Assembly (NCBI GenBank): GCA_012295275.1
Contig: CM022670.1
Coordinates: 16,916,698 to 16,980,697, forward strand
Direction of reading: 5' to 3'
Length of the DNA stretch: 64,000 bases
Source of the DNA: Chrysomallon squamiferum
Taxonomy: Eukaryota; Mollusca; Gastropoda; Neomphalida; Peltospiridae
Part shown: piece by piece, positions 53,401 through 64,000 of the stretch
Position numbering within the stretch: position 1 is the stretch's first letter
Layout of the letters: every line of letters starts with the position of its first letter
Position numbers and translations under genes: made by a program
Notes under the pieces: generated by a model
What the model saw: the letters and a program-made list of their open reading frames with translations, nothing else
Told to the model about the DNA's origin: nothing
Database searches by the model: none

Positions 53401-55009
53401 GTTGCAAAAAGAATACATAAAAATACATTTACTCAGAAATATATTCATAGCTAATTCATATAAAAACATATTAAACATAGACAGACATACATGCATACAA
53501 TAATTTAAACACACCCATACACAAACACATACACAATGAACAAAGTCTTCACGACCAGATATATGAAAAAACCCTGTAGAATGAAACTAGTTATAAATCG
53601 ATGTTGTGTTACTGTCATATAACCAATCCCCTTCAAAATGGCAAAAACATAAATAAATAAATAAATAAATAAACGTAATACTGGCTCTCCAATGCAAGAG
53701 CATGGTGAAATTACACCTGAAACTGCATTAAGCTATTCTTTACCATCATCAGTCACTGTTCTATCTAAGAAGAATAAAGCTGATATCTTAAGACAGTAAC
53801 CATTTACTTCTATCTTTTATCAGTCAATCCTAAATAACAATAATCAAAAAAATGAAATGAAATGAACTTAATCGTTTTATTTCTGTACTGATCACTCTAA
53901 AGAGTAATTAGACACTAAAGAAGTAACTTTGGACAATCTATATAGATGGGCGTGTGTGTGTGTGTGTGTGTGTGCGTGCGCGCGTGTATGTAAGAAGTAA
54001 TTTATGGAAGCAAATACTGTTCCATCCGAAACAGATATTTGTGATTAATTACTGAAAATGTAGAAATTTATCTAGTCATCATTTTTTGACCTAACATACA
54101 AGTATAGCAGGACACACATACATTTTTTTTTTTTTTTTCCACTTGAGTCTATGTGAAATTTTTCAACAATTTCAACAAAGATTAACTTTTTAAATCATAC
54201 TGTTCCATTAATTTATTATTAAATTATTATTTAACACATAAATCGTAATCCCGAGTGTCAAAAATTCTAATAAAATTATTTTTGTAATATTATTGTTTTG
54301 TTGTTACTGTTGTAGTTGTTGCGGCGTGGTGAAGGTGGTTTTGCTGTCGTGATTGTTTGGGTAGTTTGCAAAAAGGCGTATTCATTTAGTGGTGGAAAAA
54401 GGCTTGTATGTCAAACTTGTTAAACATTTTTATTGTTTTAAAACAACTGAAAGTTTATACTTTATCTTAAGACAATGACTTGTGTAATCTGACCACTGGG
54501 AAGTGAGACCACCCTAATCCTAATTGACGTAGGAAATTTCGACATTCAGCAGATTTGTTCATGTTCAGTGTCGGTTATAAATATATTTATATTTATAGGA
54601 ATGAAAGTAGTAATTAATTCCTATATACACAGTGGTGGAAACGGAAAGGAATGTAAAAGCGATGCTTCCCTTCATTTTAATTTCCAGTTTATATCCAATT
54701 TTTATACTAGTACAGATTCAGGGATGTTTATTAACTCGATTATGTCAAGTTTCATGAAAAAAACAAAAACAATTAAGCTGTTTATTTAAATTTTTTAATA
54801 ATTATTTTTACTCAGCTATCAATTATTTTAGCAATCACAAATCGAAAACACAATCTTCCTCGCTGGCAAGCCCAGCAAATGATTATAAATGACCCCGGAA
54901 AGATCGCTGCATACTGCAGTAGCAGTTGCGTGATTTTGCTGTGAGATACCTGTATTTATTGTGAACTCGACTCACGCTAACTAGCATAAAGACTCGTTTT
55001 TTGCATGAT

Positions 55010-55170
55010 CTCCCTGAATTTGAAATTATTACGATAGGCCTCATGTGGGATAGGCAATAGATAATTCAGTACTTTTTCTATTACCTGACTCCAATAGCAA
55101 ACTATTTTTTTTCAGATTCCAAAACATTTCTCACGATGAGATTCGTTGCATCTACCCCCCATTCCTTCGC
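55010..55170. repeat. Dispersed repeat copy B
   Basis: Diverged relative of 49660-49860: AGATAATTCAGTACTTTTTC, CTCCAATAGCAAACT and a CCCCCC patch in the same order. Confidence 0.5.
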
Positions 55171-55432
55171 TTCGTTTGCGGGTGCGCGCGCGTTTGTGTG
55201 AGAATATATAGGCCTATAGTTTTTTGTTTTTAAATATTTACAAATAAGAATAAATCCAGCTAAGAATATACTGTTGAAAATTAAGAAATAATAATAATAA
55301 AATAATAATGATAACAACAACAACACACACACACACACACTTTTATAGTTACTGCAATACTGACTTGTATTAATTTGCATTTTATTTCATAATGATGAAG
55401 CATACATTAAAAGATTCAGTATGTTTTAGATA

Positions 55433-55553
<121 letters not shown>

Positions 55554-56059
55554 ACGTGTGTATGCTTTTGTGATTAAGTATAACAGTCTGAATTACATAT
55601 ACTTAGTCGCTATGATTAGATACGGGTGAGCTGACAGTTAAAGCTAGACTATACTAGTCTGTCTGAACTAAAAAATAATCATGCATTAATCTAACACAGT
55701 TGAATCAAATTACCGAAACTCTCCACATTATACCACTGGAGTGTCTCTTAATGAGGTTAATGATGACGTAACAAAATTAAGAAATGTAAAGCATCTGGTA
55801 ATTTGATGTTACCACCACTTCTGGCCAACCTTAAATCAAACACTAATTATGTCCGAGTGTGAATCTTTTCAAAATTTGTTAGCAAAATAATTGAATTAGT
55901 TTAGTATAACTGGTTATAAAAGTTTTGTTCGTAAGAAATAAATGTTTAATGCGGCAAATCAGTCAAATGAAACCAAGAGAAAGGTGGGTCAAAAGTCTAT
56001 ATAGTTTGTTCAATCTAAACGTGAAAATGCTGAGTCACAGATACAATAGTTGTACTTTG

Positions 56060-56212
56060 AAATACTATAAGCCTGTATTTACCAGTAAACAACGAGGAAA
56101 ACATTCACCTGTACACGTATTTCATCTCTGTCTAATTTACTAAATACGATTTGTGTCTGTAATATTTCTCCCAGAAACAGCAATTCTAAACCTATAACCG
56201 ATAGGACACTCT

Positions 56213-56247
<35 letters not shown>

Positions 56248-56360
56248 TTGAGTTGTTGACTTCGATGGCTTTGGATATAATTGCTATAGTACCTTTTATT
56301 TTGTAGATTCATGTACACCCGATAAAGTCAACAGATATGCCTGTTGTGTTCACACATATA
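56060..56360. repeat. Dispersed repeat family, copy 2
   Basis: Ordered matches to 53170-53390: TATTTACCAGTAAACAACGA, AAAACATTCACCTGT, TGTAGATTCATGTACACC and AGATATGCCTGTTGTG. A TA run is inserted near 56214. Confidence 0.6.
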
Positions 56361-56848
56361 CATACACTTCATGTCGTAAAGATTAGCTATTTATGGTTTT
56401 TCACCACGCAAACGTATCTATCGAATCTTCAGGTGTATTTATAGATTTTATTTTGGTTACTGTTACTGTTGATACTGGTGGTGGTGGAGGTGGTGGTGGT
56501 GGTGGTGTTATTATAATTCCTTAAGGATTTTTCTTTGTCATTTTTAAGGGAAATGCTTATATTATACCTACATAATAATCTGTTTTGTTCTAAAAGTTTT
56601 ATTCTTGCATTTCAGTATAAAAACATTATAATTCATTGTGTTTGTGTTTGTGGGTTTGTGTGTGTACATGTGTGTATGTATACATATCTACATCCGTGTC
56701 TTTTTCACTCAGCAGTCTAAGGAAAACACAATAACCCAGGAGTTATTTTTAAGCTTAAGTGAAGAGATCTATGTAAGATAATAATAAAAACAAAAAACAA
56801 AAAAAACTACCTCTTAACAAAACAACATTAATTAATTAAATGATTAAT

Positions 56849-56895
<47 letters not shown>

Positions 56896-59800
56896 TAAAA
56901 ACGAAAAACAAGAAATTCAAAATTAAATTCTGAACGAACGAAAAAGAAAAAGAGGAACAAACATTTCGCTATGTAATTAGATGAAATTTTGACAGCTGTG
57001 ATCGGCCTAGCTCGACCTCTTCATGGAATCTTAGATATCTCAATGACACTCAAGCATAGATAATTATATATAATCAAGCATATATATATATATATATTAA
57101 GAAGGATATTAATGTTATTGATCGCTTTTTATCACGTTACACATTTGGATCTGACCACAAGGGTTCGATAGCAACCACGTTGCCGACACGTAATCTAGAG
57201 CAATCTAATATGTTAACTACAAGTCAACACATTGTCGAATACGTTTTGAATCAGTATGTCTGAAATCCATTGTATGCATGATCCGTATTTCTTTCCAGAA
57301 TGGATTATTTTATTTTCATGTATCTGCCCATTTTCAAGGTAGATAACCGAGTAGAAACTACCTGGAAACAAAAATGGCTGGCAGGAAACGAAAAACAGTA
57401 AAGATACTAGTAACAATGAACTGCTAAATGCAATTAGACTTTAAAGTAATGATATATTAAAACATCCAACATTTACAAGATGAAATATTTATATCGATAA
57501 AAATCTTAATGGGAATAACAAAGTTTTCCGTTCGATTGGATATATAGTGCGATTATTCATGTTTTAATTCAATAATTAAATAATAATAATAATAATAAAA
57601 TAATAATAATATAAAAAATAATAATAATAATAAAACAAAAAATAATAATAATAATAAAATAAAAAATACATAATAATAATAAAATAAAAAATATCAGTTC
57701 TGATTCTTGGCTCGTAGGTCTGACATTCATAACAATAATTCTGAATTTTATGGACGGTTGCTTTACTGCGGCAGTGAGCGAGTGAGTAAAACAGTAATCT
57801 GAGCAAGCTGTTTCTGAAAAATGCCAGGTGGCGCGTCTGTCGCACGATTTACTACTACAGAAAATACACTGAAAGTTTATCATGAAACAAAGACTGTCAG
57901 GAAAGAATTGTTTACAGACAATGGACCAACTCAGCTACTCAAAACGCTTGGAAGAAAATATATTTACAAAATTAGTCGGCAAATTTTCTGATTCAGATAG
58001 CATATATACATGCGTGTGGGCGTGTTTGTGTATCCAGCGAGAAAATTAAACACGAGTATTTAGAAAAATGAAAATGTTTTGTTTGTGTTTCTCTTTCTTT
58101 TTATCTTTTGTGTGTGTGTTTTTTTTTTTTTTTTTTTTTTTTGTTGTGTGTGTGTTATTATTATTGTTGTTGGTTGGTTGTTGCTTTTGCTGTAATAATG
58201 GATTATATTTAATATTACTTTAGACCTTTAACATTGAACAGTTATATTACTGACAATATTAGTGATTAGTATTACGGAATATTTATGCTGAAAATTCAAC
58301 AAACTTGCAAATTATATATTATTCAGCAAAAAATATTAATAATAATAATGTTGCTATTTTAGAAAAACCAATACTGACAACAATGTTCACATTTTAAACT
58401 TTATAACTGTAAAGTTTCAGTTCAACAGCTGGGAAAATCTGCACCTCGAAAAATATTTACGATGTCGGAGATGAATTATCCTTCTGTGTGCGTGTTTGTG
58501 CGTGTGAATGTGTGTGAGAGTAAATGATTCACTATCTTTCAGACTAAATGAAATGCATATAAAAGCTAGCTATCTTTAAAAATACCTAAAAGAAATAAAA
58601 TTTTAACAAAATTAAAATAATACATATTTAAAATAAAATTAAGCTAATAATAATGTTTTAAAATGCTGATATGTCTTTTATTCTTTCGTAGTTTATTTGC
58701 GAAAATGTTTAAATTCTTTTGTTGACAATTTACATTAAGGTAATCACGTTGTGTTATTTGTATAAGTTGTTATCGAGTATCATCATGTTCTGCAAGCTGC
58801 GGTCCGGATGTAAATGGCATTGAGTTGAACAATATTTAGCTTTACACGAAAAGAAGGTATACTTCCACTGTTGAATAACAAACCCTTCCACCCCTCAAGT
58901 TTTAAGATGAGCTGTAAAGGTTCATGTTGGTGTGTATAATATATAAAAAAAGTTCTTGTACATGTAAAGTTCACTGAAATGTTGATTATACACTGAAAAT
59001 AAATTGCAGTCATTACTAGTGTCATAATCATGCAGTATCAGTTATTAATATTTGCAATTTTGTTTTATATTTGTTTCTTGGCTTTATACTGGGTTTAATT
59101 TTGTAATTTTCATTTTCTTATTTACTGTTTACATATTGTAATGTGACATCACAGACTGATAACCCGACTGTTACCTAGGAATGTTGAATCGTTTTTTTCA
59201 CTCATTTCTACCACGTCACTTATCAGTTGGCAGGTGTGTTGTGAAAGGTTGTCTGTTACGCGTTGACTGATAATTCACCCCACGATGGATATGACCTACA
59301 AAACTGCAACAATGGTGAAATACAATCTAGGTCAGGACATTTATATGTTTACTTACCTTATTCATAGGGCGGTGTGTGTATATTGTGTGTGGGTATATAT
59401 ATTTATCTATGAGTGTCAGAGTATGTGAGTTGTTGTGGTTTTGTGTGTGTGTGTGTGTGTGTGTGTATTCGTCTTTATGTATGTGAACAAGATTATTTGA
59501 AATATTTTGGTAGGTTTCCATGACGATTATCTAAATTGATTTCCTTGATCCACTTCGTTACATATCACAGTTTTGTTGAAAAAAAAAATAATGTGTTTCA
59601 AACGTTATGATCCTTTTCGAGAATTCCACAAACTGTCGTCCCTTTACTACAACAACTCATCTGGTAGCAGGGCGTTTCGAGACCCCTTTGTGGCCCCGAA
59701 GCAGGCAAAACTGAGGATAAAAACTCACATAATTATTTATTTCCATGATCAGATACAACATAATGTAACAAACATATTCAGTTAATGCATGGTTTTGCTG

Positions 59801-61430
59801 TAGGGCCCTTATTAGCGCTTGAACCCCAGAAAAAGTACCGATCGATCCCCTCCCCATATCGCAGGCCTTGTCTGGTAGTAATTCTTTTTCGTTATAATCT
59901 ACATTAACATACCGTCAAGAGGCGATCGAGTAATATGCGTAACAGCTGTATTAACCGACATGAATATTTGCGTATAAATTTGATGACCTTAATGCTTTTA
60001 AAATGAATGCACATTGTTATCAGATTAAATCAGTCTATGCTAGAAAAAATAGTTATACATGTTTGTATAGTTGTAGGTTAAACTCTATGGGTGAATGCAT
60101 AAACTTGGTAACGGTATTGTAAATAAAATTTTAGACATAATAATTATGGCGAATGTTTTTTTGTTGTTGTTGTTTTTCAGTCGGTCCCACGTCATCTGTA
60201 TTCGTCACTCCCTTTAAACTTTGGGTTAAATACCATCTCTGTTGTTCTTTATTACACCATAACTGTGAGCGATTCAACTGATTTTCACAATGAAAACAAT
60301 AATAAATAAATAAAAAAAAAAAAAAAAGTAACCTTAAGAAAAATCATTTAAAATGGCTGATCTTAAACACATACGTATGTAACCAAAAAAAAAAAAAAAA
60401 AATGTTAGTATTTTATATCATACTGACTGAAAATAAACGTGAAGTTTCCTTAGAGTCGTTGAGCGACTTTTTAATTTTTTATATTTTTTTAAATATTTGT
60501 TATTTTATTTTATTTTTTTTTTTTTTTTTTTATTATTATTATTATTATTTGTTGTTGTTGCCTAAGCGCCATTTGCAACTATACCGCTGCGTATAAAACG
60601 ATTAGTGTACAACTCATTCATTTTGACGGATCACGGATGGAAAAGGGTTTGAGGAAACAGGGCTGCCGCGCCAGGCTGGGGTTTGAGGGGGACGGGGTCT
60701 AAACGTTGTAAGATGAGTTTATTCATTATTTTCTTAAATCATCGCAGTAAGCTCATTTTCACAAGGGCACGCCAGTCTTAAATGTATAGATATTAGAAAA
60801 CGATATAACTATAAATAAAATATATACACTTTAGATTATTGCTTTGCTAAAAAATGTCTCTGACTCTATACTAGAAAAGAAATTAGACATAAATCGAAAA
60901 CGATGCATGAACAATATTATTAATTATTATTATTATTATTATTCATTCATCCATTCATATCTTTTTTTAAATTATTATTTTGTTTGGGTTTTTTTTTTGG
61001 GGGGGGGGTATTTTTTATGTAGTTTTTAAAAAGATCACATTTTGTTATTTTTATTTCTTTAGAAGAATAAAAACAAAACAAAAATATTAACATCTTTCGG
61101 CTAATAAATATGAAACACACCTAAATGTGTATTGGATGAAGAAAATTATAAGAATGCTATTTAAATATCAGGGTGTTAATGACTGTTGATATAACATAAT
61201 ATTATAAAATAGGAGTCTTGCATGTCAGAATTATCATTTTCTAGACTCTGGGCATATCCAGAATTTTTTATTAGAAAACAAGACGTATGTCAGCCCTATC
61301 TTATGTTATATAATACTGCTCGTGTGTGTTTGTGTGTGTGTGAGTGTCAAGTAATATTAAACATTTATTATTATTATTATTTTAGTAGTAGTAGTTTTAT
61401 ATATGTATATATATATATATAACACACACA

Positions 61431-61473
<43 letters not shown>

Positions 61474-62504
61474 TATTGCTTTAGTTGTTTTGTTGGATTT
61501 TTTTCTCTCCCGCAAGATTTATTTAAACAAAAATAATAATAATAAAAATATTCTTATCATTTCAAGAGTAAAACTCACGTTTACCTACAGTTATACAGCA
61601 TATATATAAAATAAAACATTATTTATTTTATTTATTTTATTTATATTTTATTTTTATTTTTATTATTCATCTTGAAACTTTATAAATAATTAGCTTCTTC
61701 GCATGCCTCATTTAGATCCTGGGTCCCATTTTCTATAAATATAGACTGAAAAAAAGAAAAAATAATGTAAGAAATAACAATGCAACAGTTACGTTACCAA
61801 ACATTTCAAATAATGTTTTATATCTTTGATACATGTAGAAACAATAAATTCAATGAGTTTATTTACTACATATTTTTATATTTGACCTTGACATCTAGGG
61901 GTGTTGTCCGCAACAGCCACATCTATTGGTTTGCGCCAGTCGGTTTCATTATCTGGATTAAACCGGTTTGGCTACGTATCCAATTCATTCATGTTCGCAA
62001 AATGGGTAGGTCACTAACAGCCCGCGTGTCTTACTTTGCGTCAGTGTAATCCGCTTTCTCCTTGCGAAAGGTAATGACGAACCAAGATTACGCAATGTCA
62101 GACGACACGTTTTCTTTAAAAAAGAACGTTACAACGTATGAATGAATAAAGAATTTCAAGCAAAAACAATAAAAACAATGTATAAAATTAAAATGGTGGT
62201 CCACGTTACTGCAATCTTTTGGTGTCTTACTGTTTAATAATAAAAATAATTTTGATAAAACCACGCACACACAAATACATGTATTATATGAATTTAAAGA
62301 ATCAGCTGACATGAAATAGCAGTTTTTTTCTTTTTCTTTGGGTAACAGGATCAGTCCATCTGAATTGTCCCCCAATCTATTTATCAATGGATATGAGATG
62401 TCCGTGTGTTAAATAAAATAAAATCTCGATAGCAGATTGTAGCGTAAGAGCAATGCAATGAATTAGCTGGAACAGTAGATTTCATCATCATCATCATCTA
62501 TTTC

Positions 62505-62542
<38 letters not shown>

Positions 62543-62641
62543 TAATATGAACAATAACAACAACATAATCATAATTACAGCAACCGTAACAACAATAAAA
62601 GCCTAAACAAAAATAATCGTAAAATATTGTGCTAAATCCTA

Positions 62642-62678
<37 letters not shown>

Positions 62679-63225
62679 CATTCACACCTAGAAAGAATAA
62701 AAATTAAAGATGCAGTTTGCTTCGTTGTTTTTACTTGTGTATATATATATAATACAGACCATAAATAAAATAAAAAAAAAATAAAAACATGCTATTTAAT
62801 ACCAGCCTATCAGAAACCTTTTCACTAGTGCTTAAGGTCATCCAGTGACATGGCGTGATCGTCTGAGTCTGATTAATATGTAATATACAGAAGCTTAGTG
62901 ACAAAACGAGTCTGCACATACGTAGATAAAGAGGAGAAATATTGTGAAAACTATTCTTGTACGCTGTGTGCGAGTTTCACGAAATCATATAAAAGCTAGC
63001 TGATTTAATATTGTGCCGGTGACTTCTTTTAAGGTAGCAAAACGTAGCAGAGGGGGAATACGCCTTAATAGAACAGCGAACAAAACTGTTTTGAGATACC
63101 CCAGTTCCGTATGCCCTGTCATTTGGGAAGCCGGCTGTTGTGCGAAAGCTGTTTCTAACAAATTCTAAAATATTCGATTTACGCATAATAATTTACTTCC
63201 AAACTTTATTCACAGTGATTAAAGT

Positions 63226-63609
63226 ATGAAGATTTTGTTTTTGAGGACCTATTATGTTATTCTGGTGTTACAAGTGTTTCTGTTGCTACACGTTGACAAC
63301 GTGCTTGGTGAGTAAATAGAGTACTGAGTACATCTTAAAATGCGTTCATGTTTGACATTCAAACTATGTTTTCTTTTACTTACGAACTTTTTTTTTTAAA
63401 TTCATGTTATTATTATTTCATATACTTTAAATATTTATCTTAAAATATTTAGGGTTTTCTTTTGAAGTGTCATAATCTTGTAATTGCAGGTGGAAATACA
63501 ACTTGCCCTGGTTCACAATTCCAGTGTGAAAATGGGAAGTGTATTACTATAGGTTGGAAGTGTGACGAAGATGACGACTGTGGTGACAATTCTGACGAGA
63601 AAAACTGTC
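63226..63609 (+). CDS. Start of a secreted or membrane protein with an LDL-receptor class A module (partial)
   Basis: Exon 63226-63307 encodes MKILF followed by a hydrophobic signal core ([14 protein letters not shown]) and ends in phase 1. Exon 63490-63609 (phase 1-1) is a complete LDL-receptor class A module: six cysteines in [17 protein letters not shown] and the closing [10 protein letters not shown] acidic calcium cage. An acceptor (TTATTCACAG) lies 11 bp before the ATG, so there is probably an upstream leader exon. The gene continues beyond the window. Such modules occur in lipoprotein-receptor-like and many mosaic proteins, so the full identity cannot be told here. Its position just after a PAN-bearing membrane protein on the same strand makes a tandem relative possible. 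Confidence 0.85.
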
Positions 63610-64000
63610 GTAAGTTTATGCTTGTAATTCTAGAATAAATTAGCAACAATCTAGTATATGAATAATGTTACACAATACAGATTGAGTCGTGTCTTTCTTT
63701 CATTGTTGAAGTATTGTCGCTCATGTATTTTTTGAAAATAACACTGCATTTAAATTTGTTAATAAGTATAAAGGACATAAAATTAAGGATGAAAATATTT
63801 TAATTTGGGGTTTGGTAGGTAGGCGTGGTTTTTATGTTTATGGTTTACTTGTTTATACACTTGACACCTCAGAAGTTTGTTAGGTGATCACAGGGTGCGT
63901 CGACCTTAGGTCAAGTCCGTTGATTGGCTGAAAATTCTGGCCTGAGCTCTGCTGGTTTGTATCATCCAACCAAAAAACGGCAAATTCTGGCGCTTCCGCC
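63610..64000 (+). other. Intron of the LDL-receptor class A gene, to window end
   Basis: No further exon seen. The last 150 bases are less AT-rich and may be part of a dispersed repeat. Confidence 0.6.

Noticed and set aside
54568-54789. 73-codon open frame
   Set aside because: No domain, no splice context, ends in low-complexity sequence.
57140-57200. tRNA-like GGTTCGA patch
   Set aside because: No matching acceptor stem, D arm or anticodon arm could be paired around it.
59573-59785. 70-codon frame with some polar, gene-like composition
   Set aside because: No recognisable domain and short. More likely part of a decayed repeat.

Overview
This is nuclear DNA of an animal. Genes are split by many GT-AG introns and the DNA is AT-rich and crowded with microsatellites. 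The domain mix (PHD plus EF-hand neuronal protein, FkbM-type membrane methyltransferases, PAN/apple modules, LDL-receptor class A module) suggests a lophotrochozoan, most likely a mollusc. That placement is inference. I read gene structures by joining exons in phase by eye, with no alignment or transcript.

From left to right: 1-5790 holds no convincing gene, mostly simple repeats plus a few less AT-biased islands. 5791-11015 (+) is a seven-exon homologue of PHF24/GINIP. 13649-15828 (-) and 18870-19907 (+) are two divergently transcribed, largely intronless genes for membrane-anchored FkbM-family methyltransferases. 22458-50143 (+) is a large gene of about 29 exons for a type I membrane protein of about 1,340 residues, made of repeated extracellular units separated by PAN modules and ending in one transmembrane helix. 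Inside its 7.9-kb intron (24536-32458), on the opposite strand, lies a complete ten-exon gene (25341-31217, -) whose product is four tandem YrdC/TsaC-type domains. 50144-63225 is gene-poor and repeat-rich. At 63226 a new (+) gene starts with a signal peptide and an LDL-receptor class A module and runs off the window.

The item most worth attention is the four-domain YrdC protein. YrdC/Sua5 enzymes make threonylcarbamoyl-AMP for the t6A modification of tRNA and normally carry one such domain. Here the exon set has been copied in register (large phase-1 exon, 87-bp phase-1 exon, next large exon), and all four copies keep the KxR and SGN motifs. The gene is also nested antisense inside a receptor-like gene that itself grew by in-register exon-block duplication.

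Five apparent single-base frame breaks occur in otherwise well-preserved coding exons (PHF24 exon 1, the first methyltransferase, two in YrdC repeat 4, one PAN exon). They may be assembly errors or real variants. Where I describe a protein across a break, I say so.
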